This document shows positions 26,927-36,772 of a stretch of DNA of 64,000 bases, one piece after another (the stretch's first letter is position 1; every line of letters starts with the position of its first letter). The notes beneath the pieces were generated by a model that saw only the letters and a list, made by a program, of their open reading frames with translations, ran no database searches and was not told where the DNA came from. The DNA lies in the NCBI RefSeq assembly GCF_000372885.1, contig NZ_KB889967.1, positions 558,001-622,000 of the forward strand, written 5' to 3'. A program made the translations under genes and the position numbers. Origin of the DNA: Methyloversatilis thermotolerans. GTDB taxonomy: Bacteria; Pseudomonadota; Gammaproteobacteria; Burkholderiales; Rhodocyclaceae.

Positions 26927-27553
26927 ATGCAAAGCGAAGTTTTCGGCCTGTTTCCCATTCCCGTCATGCGTATCGCGGGCGCCCTCGATCCGGCTCTGGT
27001 CGGCGGACTGGTCGAACACTTCACCGTCCAGGCACAGCAGGCGAACAACACTTCGCCCAATCTGACGCATACCGCCATGCTGCATCCCGGGGACAGTCCT
27101 CTGCTGGTGGAGGCCGCGCAGCAGCTCACCCCGCGGGTGTCGGAATTCGGCGCGCTGCTGTTCGGCGAACAGATGGGCTGGTCGCTCAAGGAAATGTGGG
27201 TGAACGTGATGGATCACGGCGGATACCAGGCGATGCACAACCACGCGAACAGCTTCATTTCGGGCGTGGTCTATCTCACGCCCATCCATCCGGATTCGCG
27301 CACGGTATTCATGAAGTCGCCGGGCGGCACCGAGTTTTCGTTCAAGAACGACCACAAGGGCATCGCCGTCGGACCCTACAACGCAGAGCGCTGGATCAGC
27401 CCCCAGCCCGAACCGGGCGACCTGGTCCTGTTTCCCAGCTATCTGATGCACGCCGTTCCGCACAACACCGCCGGACGGCGCATCACCATGCCCTTCAACG
27501 CGATCCCGGCCAGCCTCGATTCCTGGGGCTACCGGATCGGCTTCAGCGGCTGA
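26927..27553 (+). CDS. 2OG-Fe(II) oxygenase family protein (TIGR02466-like)
   Basis: 208 residues beginning MQSEVFGLFPIPVMRI, the usual start of the TIGR02466/2OG-FeII_Oxy_5 family, which fixes the ATG despite a weak ribosome site. Candidate iron ligands are in YQAMHNHANSFISGVVYL and LFPSYLMHAVPHN, and the 2-oxoglutarate-binding arginine in GRRITMPFNA. The substrate is unknown; the family contains putative hydroxylases. It is cytoplasmic. The next gene starts 1 bp after its stop, so the two form an operon. Confidence 0.85.
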   Translation: MQSEVFGLFPIPVMRIAGALDPALVGGLVEHFTVQAQQANNTSPNLTHTAMLHPGDSPLLVEAAQQLTPRVSEFGALLFGEQMGWSLKEMWVNVMDHGGYQAMHNHANSFISGVVYLTPIHPDSRTVFMKSPGGTEFSFKNDHKGIAVGPYNAERWISPQPEPGDLVLFPSYLMHAVPHNTAGRRITMPFNAIPASLDSWGYRIGFSG

Positions 27554-27554
27554 C

Positions 27555-30191
27555 GTGTCGAACGTCGGCCAAGGCGTGGGTGGAGCGTCATCCGCCCGGT
27601 TCCGGCTGTCCCTGCCCTGGAGCATGGCGCTGGTACTCATGGTGGCGTCCGGTTTCGCGGCGCTCGGTTACCAGATCGTGTGGACCCAGCAGAGCGCGCT
27701 CTGGCTCGGCCATGAGGCCGCGGCCGTGCTGGCGGTCGTAGCCGCCTTTTTCGGCGGACTGGCGGTCGGTGCCCTGGCGCTCGGTCCGCGCGTCGACCGC
27801 AGTGCGCACCCGCGCCTGTGGTATGCCGCATGCGAATCGCTCATCGGCCTGTGGAGTCTGGCGCTCGCCTTCGCGCTGGAACCGCTGGCTGGCGCACTGC
27901 TGCAGTTCATCGGCCCGCAGCCCGCGCCCGTCTGGCACTGGAGCGTGGCCTTCGGCGGTACCTTCCTGCTGCTGCTGCCGGCAACCGCGGCGATGGGCGC
28001 CACGCTGCCCGCCATGGAACGCGCACTGGCGCGTCTGACCGACGGCGGCACGCCGATCGCCGCGCTGTACGCCGGAAACACCTTCGGTGCCCTGCTCGGC
28101 GTGCTGGGCAGCGCCTTCTGGCTTTTGCCCCGGTACGGTCTCGGTGCCACCGCGGGCATCTGCGCCGCGCTCAATCTGGGCTGCGCAGTGATCGCCTGGA
28201 AGCTTTTTCCGCGCACCTCGGCCGGCATATCGCCGGAGCGCGTTCCGGTCGCAATGGAGGACGCACCAAAGGTGTTGCGCCTGCTCGCCGCTACCGGGCT
28301 GCTGGGCATCGCCTATGAAGTGCTGGTGGTGCGCGTGCTCAGCCAGGTTGCCGAGAACACGGTCTATACCTTTGCCATCCTGCTTGCCGTCTATCTGGTC
28401 GGCACCGCGCTCGGCGCCACCCTCTATGCCGGCCGGCGACATCGCTTTGACCGGGGCGACGGATTGCGCGACACGCTGTGCCTGATCCTGGCGTGGGCCT
28501 GCCTGGCGGGCATCCTCGCCCTGACCGCGGCCCCGGCCGTCAAGGGGTGGCTGCTCGCCGCGCTGGGTGCCAGCCTGGCGAGCGCGCTGGTCGCCGAAGC
28601 TGCTCTGGCGTTGGGCGCCTTCCTGCTGCCCACGATGGCGATGGGCGTGCTGTTCAGCCACCTGGCGACCCAGGGCCGGCTGGCCGGCGTCGGCTTCGGT
28701 CGTGCGCTGGGGGTCAATACCCTGGGCGCGGCGCTCGCGCCGCTGCTGTTCGGCGTCCTGCTGGTGCCTGCGCTCGGCCCCGGGCTAGCCCTGCTGCTGG
28801 TCGTGCTCGGCTATCTGCTGCTGTCCTCGCCGGCGGTGCGACGCCGGCCCGGATTCTGGGCGCCGGTGGTTGCCGCCGCGGCGCTCACGCTCTGGATGCC
28901 TTCGCTCGCCTTCGTTGCCGTTCCGCCCGGCGGCCGGCTCCTGAGTCATGCTGAGGGCGTACTCGCCACGGTGAGCGTGATCGAGGATGCCCAGGGCGTT
29001 GCGACGCTGCACATCAACAACCGGCAACAGGAGGGCAGCAGCGCCACCCGCCTTGCGGATGCGCGTCAGGCCCTGTTGCCGATACTGCTTCATCCGGCGC
29101 CGGCGCGCGCGCTCTTCCTCGGCCTGGGAACCGGCGTGACCGCGTCCGCCGCCGCGCAGGACAGCCATCTGCAGGTCGATGTGGCGGAACTGCTGCCCGA
29201 GGTGATCGCCGCCTCGCCGCGCTTCACCCATGGTCTGTGGGGACAGGGCACGGTGCCGCGCATGCATGTCATGGCGGCCGACGCACGGCGCTTCGTGCGG
29301 GCCGGCAGCGAGCGCTACGACGTGATCGTGTCCGACAACTTCCATCCGGCGCGCAGCGGTTCCGGTGCGCTGTACACGGTCGAGCACTTCCGCGCCGTGC
29401 AGGCGCGACTCACGCCGGATGGCGTGTTCTGCCAGTGGCTGCCTCTGCATCAGCTCGATCTCGACACCTTGCGCAGCGTCGTGCGCGCCTTCCTTGCGGT
29501 CTATCCGCAGGGCTGGGCCATGCTGGCCACCAACAGTCTGGAAACGCCGACGCTGGGTCTGGTCGCACGCGGCGACGGCGGCCACCTGGAACTCGATCAG
29601 GTGCGTCGGCGGCTGGCCACGGCAGCGCTGCCCTTCACACCGGCGGAATTCGACATCGACGACGAATTCGCGCTCCTTGGCACCTTCATTGCCGGCCCGC
29701 AGGCGCTGTCGGCATTCGCCGGCGACGCACCGGTGAACACCGACGACCATCCGGTCGTCATCTACAGCGCACCGCGCATCACCTACCAGCCGGATTCCCT
29801 GCCGCGTGACCGGCTGGTCAGCCTGCTCGACGCGACACATATCGACGTGGACGAACTGCTGCGAGGGGCACCGGATCCGGCCTGGCGCAGCCGCCTGGCC
29901 GCCTACTGGTCGGCGCGCGATCGCTACATCGCGCTGGGCCGCAGCGTGCGACCCAGCGCGGATGTGCGACAGATGCTGGCACAGGTGCGCGGGCCGCTGC
30001 TGGACATCTTGCGCACCAGCCCGGATTTCCGGCCGGCCTACGATCCGCTGTTGCGCATGTCGCTCGCGCTGGCGCGGACCGATGCCGCTGCAGCGCGCGC
30101 GCTGCTGCAGGATCTGCTTCAGGTGCAACCCGCCCGGAGCGAAGCGGCGGAAGCGATCCGGCTGCTGGATGCCGGCGCGCAAAATCGGTGA
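27555..30191 (+). CDS. Fused MFS-like / spermidine synthase-like protein
   Basis: 878 residues. The first ~460 form about twelve hydrophobic helices of a transporter-like region (WSMALVLMVASGFAALGYQIVWTQ). Residues ~490-720 form a Rossmann aminopropyltransferase-like domain (FLGLGTGVTASAAAQ, VDVAELLPEVIAAS, DNFHPARSGSGALYTVEHF). A helical tail of ~150 residues follows. Such fusions are common in bacteria and their polyamine role is unproven. The start is GTG 27555, one base after the oxygenase stop; ATG 27624 is an alternative but would trim the first helix's flank. Confidence 0.85.
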   Translation: MSNVGQGVGGASSARFRLSLPWSMALVLMVASGFAALGYQIVWTQQSALWLGHEAAAVLAVVAAFFGGLAVGALALGPRVDRSAHPRLWYAACESLIGLWSLALAFALEPLAGALLQFIGPQPAPVWHWSVAFGGTFLLLLPATAAMGATLPAMERALARLTDGGTPIAALYAGNTFGALLGVLGSAFWLLPRYGLGATAGICAALNLGCAVIAWKLFPRTSAGISPERVPVAMEDAPKVLRLLAATGLLGIAYEVLVVRVLSQVAENTVYTFAILLAVYLVGTALGATLYAGRRHRFDRGDGLRDTLCLILAWACLAGILALTAAPAVKGWLLAALGASLASALVAEAALALGAFLLPTMAMGVLFSHLATQGRLAGVGFGRALGVNTLGAALAPLLFGVLLVPALGPGLALLLVVLGYLLLSSPAVRRRPGFWAPVVAAAALTLWMPSLAFVAVPPGGRLLSHAEGVLATVSVIEDAQGVATLHINNRQQEGSSATRLADARQALLPILLHPAPARALFLGLGTGVTASAAAQDSHLQVDVAELLPEVIAASPRFTHGLWGQGTVPRMHVMAADARRFVRAGSERYDVIVSDNFHPARSGSGALYTVEHFRAVQARLTPDGVFCQWLPLHQLDLDTLRSVVRAFLAVYPQGWAMLATNSLETPTLGLVARGDGGHLELDQVRRRLATAALPFTPAEFDIDDEFALLGTFIAGPQALSAFAGDAPVNTDDHPVVIYSAPRITYQPDSLPRDRLVSLLDATHIDVDELLRGAPDPAWRSRLAAYWSARDRYIALGRSVRPSADVRQMLAQVRGPLLDILRTSPDFRPAYDPLLRMSLALARTDAAAARALLQDLLQVQPARSEAAEAIRLLDAGAQNR

Positions 30192-30231
30192 CCGTGTCGT
30201 GCCGGACGCGATCCGCTGACCGGGGGCGGCG

Positions 30232-30432
30232 TCAGGCGGGCGGGTAATCGGCCTCGATCAGCGCGGCACGAAACACTTCGGCATCGGTGTCGGACTCGAT
30301 GCGCACGCGATGGCCGGGCAGATCGATGTCTACACGCGCCTTTGCGTCCAGGCCGGCGACCAGCGCCTCGATGCGGCCGGCGCAGTGGCCGCAGGTCATG
30401 TCGGGTACGGTGAATTCCACTGTCTGGCTCAT
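30232..30432 (-). CDS. Heavy-metal-associated domain protein, CopZ-like copper chaperone
   Basis: 66 residues with a single HMA domain. The metal motif MTCGHC (Cys14, Cys17) binds Cu(I) and would deliver it to CopA. It is cytoplasmic, with no signal. It is transcribed divergently from copA and has its own CueR-type operator (30468-30498), so both should respond to the CueR-like regulator encoded after copA. Confidence 0.9.
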   Translation of the reverse strand: MSQTVEFTVPDMTCGHCAGRIEALVAGLDAKARVDIDLPGHRVRIESDTDAEVFRAALIEADYPPA

Positions 30433-30467
30433 GATGCTGGGTCCTTGATGAGTGATCGGAATGGCGC

Positions 30468-30498
30468 AGCCTGGACCTTGTCACCGTGACAAGGTCAA
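30468..30498 (-). promoter_or_regulatory. CueR-type promoter/operator of the copZ-like gene
   Basis: A 23-bp perfect palindrome (30474-30496) with arms GACCTTGTCAC and GTGACAAGGTC overlaps the minus-strand -35 TTGACC. It is followed after 19 bp by CAGGCT as -10. The overlong spacer is typical of MerR-family activated promoters. Confidence 0.8.
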
Positions 30499-30520
30499 GT
30501 GTCGCTCGCACTCGGCATGC

Positions 30521-30551
30521 TTGACCTTACCATGATGGAAAGGTCGACACT
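30521..30551 (+). promoter_or_regulatory. CueR-type promoter/operator of copA
   Basis: -35 TTGACC (30521-30526), 19-bp spacer and GACACT as -10. GACCTT and AAGGTC (30523-30528, 30540-30545) form a dyad with the same 23-bp geometry as E. coli copA. It lies 28 bp before the copA ATG. Confidence 0.82.
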
Positions 30552-30578
30552 CTGTCCGATCCCGTCACGGACATCGCC

Positions 30579-32996
30579 ATGAACAGTGAATCCATTGCCG
30601 CCGCGGCCGCGCCGCGCTGGTCCTTCGGCGTCGAGGGCATGACCTGCGCGTCCTGCGTCTCGCGCGTGGAAAAGGCGCTCGCGCGTACGCCCGGCGTCGC
30701 ATCCGCCAGCGTCAATCTGGCAACCGGAAACGCCACCGTCGACGCCGAGGCCGGCGCGGACGCCGGTGCACTTACGCCGGCACTGGTCGCCGCGATCACG
30801 CGCGCCGGCTACACGGTGAAGCCGCAGGTGATCGGCCTGGACATCGATGGCATGAGCTGCGCATCCTGCGTCGCACGTGTCGAGAAAGCACTGTCGAAGG
30901 TGCCGGGCGTGCAGTCAGCGTCGGTCAATCTGGCCAGCGAAAGCGCGCAGGTCGCGTATCTGGGCGATGAGCCGGCGGCCCTTCTGGCAGCGGTCGCACG
31001 CGCCGGTTACACCGCCACTCCGCGCAGCGAGGCCGCGGTTGCGGTGCCGGCGTCGGCGTGGCCGCAGTGGTGGCCGGTCGCGTTCGCGGTCGCGCTGTCC
31101 TTGCCGCTCGCGCTGCCCATGCTGGGCATGCTGTGGGGCGTGCACTGGATGCCGCCCGCCTGGCTGCAGTGGCTGCTCGCGACGCCGGTGCAGTTCTGGC
31201 TCGGCGCGCGCTTCTACCGTGCCGGCTGGAAGGCCCTGCGCGCCGGCAGCGGCAATATGGACCTGCTGGTCGCGCTCGGCACCTCGGCCGCCTATGGTCT
31301 GAGTCTGTGGCTCTGGCTGGGCGCACCCGACGGCATGCGGCCGCATCTCTATTTCGAAGCTTCGGCAGTAGTCATCACCCTGGTGCTGCTGGGCAAGTGG
31401 CTGGAGACACGGGCCAGGCGACAGACCACGGACGCATTGCGCGAACTGAGTGCGCTGCGGCCGGAAGTCGCCCGGGTGCGGCGCGACGGCAAGGACATGG
31501 ACGTTCCGCTGGCGCGCGTCGGGGTAGGTGACCTGGTCGTGATCCGGCCCGGCGAGCGCGTGCCGGTCGATGGCGAGGTCATCGAAGGCGTGAGCCAGAT
31601 CGACGAGTCGCTGATCAGCGGCGAAAGCCTGCCGGTGGCGAAGGAGGCGGGGGACCGCGTGACCGGCGGTTCGGTCAATGGTGAAGGTCTGCTGGTGGTG
31701 CGCACGCGCGCCGTTGGCACCGAGACCGTACTGGCCCGCATCGTGCGGCTGGTGGAAGGCGCGCAGGCCGGCAAGGCGCCGGTCCAGCGCCTGGTCGACC
31801 GCGTGAGCGCTGTCTTCGTGCCGGTGGTGCTGCTGCTCGCCGTACTCACCTTCGTCGGCTGGACGATGAGCGGCGCCGGCGTGGAAGTGGCGTTGCTGAA
31901 TGCGGTCGCCGTGCTGGTGATCGCCTGCCCGTGCGCGCTCGGTCTGGCCACCCCGACCGCCATCATGGTGGGCACCGGCGTTGCGGCGCGCCACGGCATG
32001 CTGATCAAGGATGCCGAAGCGCTGGAAGTCGCGCATCGCGTTTCCGTTGTGGCATTCGACAAGACAGGCACGCTGACCGAAGGACGCCCGGAACTGGTGG
32101 CGGTCGAGCCGCAGTCCGGTCCGCGCGGTGAACTGCTGGCGCGGGCCGCCGCATTGCAGGCCGGGAGCGAACACCCGCTGGCGCGTGCGGTGACGGCTGC
32201 CGCCTTGCGCGAAGGGCTCACGGTACCGTCGGCGGACGCGCTGACGGCCGTCGCGGGCCGCGGCATCGCGGCGACCGTGGAGGGCCGCGAGCTCAAGCTC
32301 GGAAGTTCGCGCTTCATGGAAGAGCTGGGCGTCGACCTGTCGCCGCTGGCGGCCCGCGCGGCACAGTTGCAGGCAGTCGGGCGTACCGTATCCTGGCTGG
32401 CGGATCTGAGTGGTGCGCCGCGCCTGCTCGGTCTGCTCGCGTTCGGTGACTCGATCAAACCGTCGGCCGCGCAAGCGGTGCAGCGACTGCAGGCGGCAGG
32501 TGTGCGCACGATACTGGTCAGCGGCGACAACCGCGGCGCCGCGGAGGCCGTGGCTGCGCAACTCGGGATGGCCGATGTGCGCGCCGAGGTGCTGCCGGAG
32601 CACAAGGCTGACGTGGTGGCCGGGCTGAAGCAGGGCGGCGCGGTGGTGGCCATGGTGGGGGATGGCATCAACGACGCGCCCGCGCTGGCGGCGGCCGATG
32701 TGGGCATTGCCATGTCGACCGGCACCGATGTGGCCATGCATGCGGCTGGCATCACCCTGATGGGTGGCGATCCTGCGCGCGTGGCCGACGCGATCGACCT
32801 GTCGCGCCGCACCTGGAACAAGATCAGGCAGAACCTGTTCTGGGCCTTCGCCTATAACGTGGTCGGCATTCCGCTGGCCGCGGCGGGCATGCTGGACCCG
32901 GTCATCGCGGGTGGGGCGATGGCGTTCTCCAGTTTCAGCGTGGTGAGCAATGCCTTGCTGCTGCGGCGCTGGCGGGCGGGAGGCGGCAAAAGATGA
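30579..32996 (+). CDS. copA: Copper-translocating P1B-type ATPase
   Basis: 805-residue Cu(I) exporter of the inner membrane. Two N-terminal HMA domains carry GMTCASC (about 20-26) and GMSCASC (about 91-97). The membrane metal site is CPC in [12 protein letters not shown] (about 450-452), the phosphorylation site is DKTGT (about 494), the HP motif is EHPLARA, and the hinge is GDGINDAP (about 693). Length is normal for two-HMA CopA. Its stop overlaps the cueR-like start by 4 bp (ATGA), giving a copA-cueR operon under a CueR-type promoter. Confidence 0.97.
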   Translation: MNSESIAAAAAPRWSFGVEGMTCASCVSRVEKALARTPGVASASVNLATGNATVDAEAGADAGALTPALVAAITRAGYTVKPQVIGLDIDGMSCASCVARVEKALSKVPGVQSASVNLASESAQVAYLGDEPAALLAAVARAGYTATPRSEAAVAVPASAWPQWWPVAFAVALSLPLALPMLGMLWGVHWMPPAWLQWLLATPVQFWLGARFYRAGWKALRAGSGNMDLLVALGTSAAYGLSLWLWLGAPDGMRPHLYFEASAVVITLVLLGKWLETRARRQTTDALRELSALRPEVARVRRDGKDMDVPLARVGVGDLVVIRPGERVPVDGEVIEGVSQIDESLISGESLPVAKEAGDRVTGGSVNGEGLLVVRTRAVGTETVLARIVRLVEGAQAGKAPVQRLVDRVSAVFVPVVLLLAVLTFVGWTMSGAGVEVALLNAVAVLVIACPCALGLATPTAIMVGTGVAARHGMLIKDAEALEVAHRVSVVAFDKTGTLTEGRPELVAVEPQSGPRGELLARAAALQAGSEHPLARAVTAAALREGLTVPSADALTAVAGRGIAATVEGRELKLGSSRFMEELGVDLSPLAARAAQLQAVGRTVSWLADLSGAPRLLGLLAFGDSIKPSAAQAVQRLQAAGVRTILVSGDNRGAAEAVAAQLGMADVRAEVLPEHKADVVAGLKQGGAVVAMVGDGINDAPALAAADVGIAMSTGTDVAMHAAGITLMGGDPARVADAIDLSRRTWNKIRQNLFWAFAYNVVGIPLAAAGMLDPVIAGGAMAFSSFSVVSNALLLRRWRAGGGKR

Positions 32997-33385
32997 ATAT
33001 CGGCGAGGCGGCGGCACGCTCGGGCGTGTCGGCGCGCATGGTGAGACATTACGAAGCGCTGGGGCTGCTGCCCGAAGTGGCGCGCAGTGAAGCGGGCTAT
33101 CGCCGTTACGGCGAACGCGAAGTGCATACCCTGCGCTTCATCCGCCGCGCGCGCGATCTTGGCTTTTCGATGGAAGAGATCGCCGGCCTGCTGGCGCTGT
33201 GGCAGAAGCCGGACCGCGCCAGCGCGGACGTGAAGCGCATCGCTCAGGCACACATTGTCGATCTGGACCGTCGCATCGCCGAAATGACCGCCATGCGACG
33301 TACGCTGGAAAGCCTCGTGAGCTGCTGTCAGGGCGATGGCCGGCCCGACTGCCCGATACTGGACAGTCTGTCCGGCGACATCTGA
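32993..33385 (+). CDS. cueR: MerR family copper-responsive regulator, CueR-like
   Basis: 130 residues: an N-terminal MerR winged helix ([27 protein letters not shown]), a dimerisation helix and a C-terminal metal loop CQGDGRPDC with the Cys-x7-Cys spacing of CueR. CueR activates copper export genes on binding Cu(I), Ag(I) or Au(I). It overlaps copA by 4 bp, so it is autoregulated if the copA promoter is its target. The two CueR-type dyads at 30474-30496 and 30523-30545 are the obvious targets. Confidence 0.92.
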   Translation: MNIGEAAARSGVSARMVRHYEALGLLPEVARSEAGYRRYGEREVHTLRFIRRARDLGFSMEEIAGLLALWQKPDRASADVKRIAQAHIVDLDRRIAEMTAMRRTLESLVSCCQGDGRPDCPILDSLSGDI

Positions 33386-33422
33386 GCGGGCATGGACCTC
33401 TCGCCGCAGCGGATGGCGGGCG

Positions 33423-35252
33423 TCAGCGCCCCGCCGCGCCCTCGGCCATTGCCCGCAGTTCGTCCTCGCCCATCAGTCGTCCGGGTTCGTCGCGATGGGT
33501 GTGCCGGCCCTCGATCGGAGTACCCTGCCAGCGCCGTTCTATCGCCAGTCGTTCCGGACTGCCGCGGAAGCCGCGGATGAAGGCATTCACCTCTGTCAGC
33601 AGACGTGCCGCCTGCGCTTCGCCGATCACCGCCATGGTGTAGTAATAGGGGCGGGCGGCCAGGTTGCCGGGGACGATTTCGATGCGCCCGCGCCAGGGAC
33701 TGGCAGCGTCGGTGCACGCCCAGTGGTAGATCGGCAGATCGACCGCGAATGCATCGACCACGCCGTTGGCCAGGCAGTCGTGTATGCGGCCCTGGTCGGA
33801 ATAGGCGATCAGATTGGCCAGCCTGATACGGCAACCTTCGTCCTGGCCCACACCCAGGCTCTGCAGCACCGCGAAGGCCCCCGGATCGTTGATGATGCCC
33901 AGCACCTTGCCTTCCAGGTCCTCGATGCGGCGGATGCGAGCGTCGCCCGCGCGCCGTGCGAGCACCCAGTGCAGATAGGTATAGGGCTCGGAGTAGGCGA
34001 TCGCTCCGTAATCCGCGCTCGGTGGCAGTGCACTGATCACGATGTCGGCCGGCGGCTGGCCGGGTTTTTCGCCGCTGAACAGTCGCTCGGTGCAGATGTC
34101 CCAGGGCGTTTCCATCAGTTCGCAGCGCACGCCCAGATGACGGGCCAGCGCGTGCGCGTAATCGACATCCAGACCCTGTAGCGCTTCGCCCGCCTTGCGG
34201 CGGAACGACAGTCCGACGAATGCCGGCTCGACGGCCACGCGCAGCGCGCCCCGGCTGCGGATGCGGTCGAGCAGGTCGCCGTTGCAGAGGTCCAGGCCGC
34301 GCAGCGACGGTGGCGTCCAGTTGGCCGTCTCGCGCGCCAGATGCTGCAGGCCGTTCGCGATGTCCTTGTTCAGTGCGCGCAGCCACACTTCCTTGGCGTT
34401 CACGCGGCTGACTGCGAGATCGAGCATGTCCATGCTTTCGAACATGACCTGGGTGTTGTCCTGCACGGCCACGATTTCGCCGTTCAGCGCGTCGAACAGT
34501 CCGGACAGGCGCTGGTTGGATTCCTGCACCGTGACGGTGGCCTCGTTCAGGCGGGCCTCGTTGGTGGTGCGCAGCGCGTGCAGTTCCGCTTCGACATCGC
34601 TGAAATCGAGTTCGCGACCGGCGCGACCGATGTGTTCCATGGTGACCGTCGCGAGCTTGCGCACCTCGTCGGCGACGACCGCGAAGCCTCGCCCGTGCTC
34701 GCCTGCACGCGCCGCCTCGATGGCTGCATTCAGCGCGAGCAGATTGATCTGCTCGCCGATGCGGCGCACGTCCTCGAGCACGCTCTGAGCCCCTTGCGCC
34801 TTGCGTGCCAGTTGTTGCATCGCCGCTTCCAGCGCACTGACCAGCGAGGCGTGGGCCGCCTTCATCGCGCCACCGATGTCCGCCTGCAGGCTGGCGGCGG
34901 TGTCGCGCGAATGGCTTACGTGCTCGACCGCCGCGCTCAGTTCGTCGGCCAGCCGGTGCGAGCGCAGCGATACCTGCTGAATGGTGTTGCGCTGTGCAGC
35001 ACTGTTGCGCGCCAGATGGCCGACCAGCGCGCCGGCCCGGCTGCTGAGCAGTCCGAGCTGGTGCGGCAGCTCGCCACGCTGCGGCGCCGCATCCGCCTGT
35101 ACGATGCGATCGGCAAGTGCCCGCAGGCGCTGTGTCAGCTCCGCATCGTCCGGCCAGTGCGCCGGTATTTCGCCTGTCATCATTGCATCCAGTGCCCGCA
35201 GGCACTGTTCGCGCGTCTGCCGCGCCTTCCGTCCGAACCCGCGTGAAAACAT
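33423..35252 (-). CDS. Soluble methyl-accepting chemotaxis domain fused to a SBP_bac_3 substrate-binding domain
   Basis: 609 residues with no signal peptide and no transmembrane segment. The N-terminal ~300 residues are coiled-coil with the chemoreceptor hairpin tip [33 protein letters not shown]-type (about 165-200), the CheA/CheW contact. The C-terminal half (about 330-580) is a type 3 solute-binding domain as in amino-acid ABC transporters ([53 protein letters not shown]). Such domains are normally periplasmic. Here both would be cytoplasmic, which suggests sensing of an internal solute. It ends 37 bp from the convergent cueR-like gene. Confidence 0.87.
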   Translation of the reverse strand: MFSRGFGRKARQTREQCLRALDAMMTGEIPAHWPDDAELTQRLRALADRIVQADAAPQRGELPHQLGLLSSRAGALVGHLARNSAAQRNTIQQVSLRSHRLADELSAAVEHVSHSRDTAASLQADIGGAMKAAHASLVSALEAAMQQLARKAQGAQSVLEDVRRIGEQINLLALNAAIEAARAGEHGRGFAVVADEVRKLATVTMEHIGRAGRELDFSDVEAELHALRTTNEARLNEATVTVQESNQRLSGLFDALNGEIVAVQDNTQVMFESMDMLDLAVSRVNAKEVWLRALNKDIANGLQHLARETANWTPPSLRGLDLCNGDLLDRIRSRGALRVAVEPAFVGLSFRRKAGEALQGLDVDYAHALARHLGVRCELMETPWDICTERLFSGEKPGQPPADIVISALPPSADYGAIAYSEPYTYLHWVLARRAGDARIRRIEDLEGKVLGIINDPGAFAVLQSLGVGQDEGCRIRLANLIAYSDQGRIHDCLANGVVDAFAVDLPIYHWACTDAASPWRGRIEIVPGNLAARPYYYTMAVIGEAQAARLLTEVNAFIRGFRGSPERLAIERRWQGTPIEGRHTHRDEPGRLMGEDELRAMAEGAAGR

Positions 35253-35562
35253 CGACTCGTCCCTCGTATTGATCGGAGTGCTGGTGGCGTCGGATGCGCG
35301 CCACTTTGCGCGGTCATCGGCGGAAGGAAGGGGCTCTTGAGAGTTTTCGTGCGATGCACAAACGCCGGGCAGGGCATGCGCGCGGCTGGTGCAGTTCCGC
35401 GTTTATTTCGTGACGGCACGACCTGCTTTGCCCGATACTTGTGCATGCGATTGCGCCAATGCGGGAAGCTGCGCATCCGGCGCCGGCCGTTGCCCGACTT
35501 GCCGACACGTGTCGCGGGTGCCCGTACAGGCCCTGGCGACAGCGAAGACACCTGGAGACGCC
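35253..35562. other. Divergent intergenic region
   Basis: 310 bp between the chemoreceptor fusion and the DUF2189 gene. It must contain promoters for both, but I see no convincing -35/-10 pair, operator dyad or small gene. Confidence 0.4.
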
Positions 35563-36357
35563 ATGAACGACAGCCAAGCCCTGATCGAGTCCCGTGTGTT
35601 CACTACCAGGACGGTGCCGCTGGGCCGACCGCTCACCTGGCTCGTGGCGGGCTGCCGAGACTTCCTGGCCTGTCCATGGCCCGGCCTGTCCCATGGTCTG
35701 GCTGTCGCGCTGTTCGGCTATCTGCTGTGCTGGTTCATCCCCGACCAGTTCTGGCTGCTCGCTGGCGCGTTTTCCGGATTCATGCTGGTGGCGCCGGTGG
35801 TGGCCACCGGACTGTATGCCACCAGCCGCGCGCTGGAAGGCGGCGCCAGGGTGAGCGCGGCGACGGTGCTGCGCGCCTGGTTGCCGCACGAGAAACATCT
35901 GGTGGTCTTCGGCCTGCTGCTTGCGCTGGCAGGCAGCGGATGGGTGGTAACCTCGGCCTCGCTGATCAAGGTGTTTGCCGCCGCGCCGGTCACCACGCCC
36001 GAGGATTTCCTGCGCGTTGTCGTGCTGGCGGAAGAGGGCTGGCTGTTCGAGGGCTGGATGGCGCTGGGGGGGCTGCTTGCTGCACCGGTGTTCGCGTCCA
36101 GCGTGGTGGCCATACCCATGCTCATGGAACATGACATCAGCGTGATGGGCGCGGTGCTCACGAGCTGGCGCACGGTGCTGGACAATCCGGCACCGCTGGC
36201 CCTGTGGGCCACCGCGATTGCCGGTTTCACTCTTTTCGGCATGGCGACCGCGCTGGTCGGCATGCTGGTGGTGGTGCCGCTGCTCGGACACGCGAGCTGG
36301 CACGCCTACCGCGATCTCGTGCCGCGCAACCCGCAGTCCGCCGATGCGCGGAACTGA
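35563..36357 (+). CDS. DUF2189 domain-containing integral membrane protein
   Basis: 264 residues, start ATG 35563 supported by GGAG 6 bp upstream. About six hydrophobic helices (LAVALFGYLLCWFI, FWLLAGAFSGFMLVAPVVATGLYA, LLGHASWHAYRDLV near the end) match the DUF2189 pattern, a family of unknown function. It is an inner-membrane protein. Divergent from the chemoreceptor fusion; the DUF2788 gene follows 77 bp downstream. Confidence 0.82.
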   Translation: MNDSQALIESRVFTTRTVPLGRPLTWLVAGCRDFLACPWPGLSHGLAVALFGYLLCWFIPDQFWLLAGAFSGFMLVAPVVATGLYATSRALEGGARVSAATVLRAWLPHEKHLVVFGLLLALAGSGWVVTSASLIKVFAAAPVTTPEDFLRVVVLAEEGWLFEGWMALGGLLAAPVFASSVVAIPMLMEHDISVMGAVLTSWRTVLDNPAPLALWATAIAGFTLFGMATALVGMLVVVPLLGHASWHAYRDLVPRNPQSADARN

Positions 36358-36434
36358 GCGGATGGCGCAGCGCGGGCACCGAGGGTCGCGATGGACAGGA
36401 TTCGTATCAATGCAATCTGGAGTTCTTCTTTTTC

Positions 36435-36644
36435 ATGGGCGGCATCACCGAAGAGCAGTTTGCCGAGTTCGGACTTACGTTCGGCGTCGCGGCATTCATG
36501 CTCTATATGTTCTTCATACTGTTCCAGCTCGCGCGTGAATCCAAGGCGGGCCGCTTCGGAACCTTCGTCATCATGATAGGGCTGGGCCTGGGCATGATGG
36601 GCTATGTGGCAAAAGGCGTGATCAAGATGATTCTCGAAAACTGA
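36435..36644 (+). CDS. DUF2788 domain-containing small membrane protein
   Basis: 69 residues starting MGGITEEQFAEFGLTFGVAAFMLYMFFILFQ-like and ending with a second helix (GTFVIMIGLGLGMMGYVAKGVI). The EEQFAEFGLTFGV and ESKAGRFGTF motifs mark DUF2788, a two-helix inner-membrane family without known function. The ATG at 36435 is chosen because upstream sequence in this frame is not protein-like. It probably shares a transcript with the DUF2189 gene. Confidence 0.8.
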   Translation: MGGITEEQFAEFGLTFGVAAFMLYMFFILFQLARESKAGRFGTFVIMIGLGLGMMGYVAKGVIKMILEN

Positions 36645-36710
36645 GGCGCATCCCCGGCAGGAGCCCGCCTGCGCGCGCGGCGGTACCTCGTCCGTCGCGG
36701 AACGCCGGAC

Positions 36711-36740
36711 GAAAAAAAGCCCGGCCGGATGGCCGGGCCG
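36711..36740 (-). terminator. Rho-independent terminator of PEP-CTERM gene 2
   Basis: GCCCGGCC, loop GGAT, GGCCGGGC (36719-36738). On the minus strand it is followed by seven T residues. It sits 33 bp beyond the PEP-CTERM stop. Confidence 0.88.
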
Positions 36741-36772
36741 AATATCGGACCCTCGTGACAGGTGTTGCGCGA

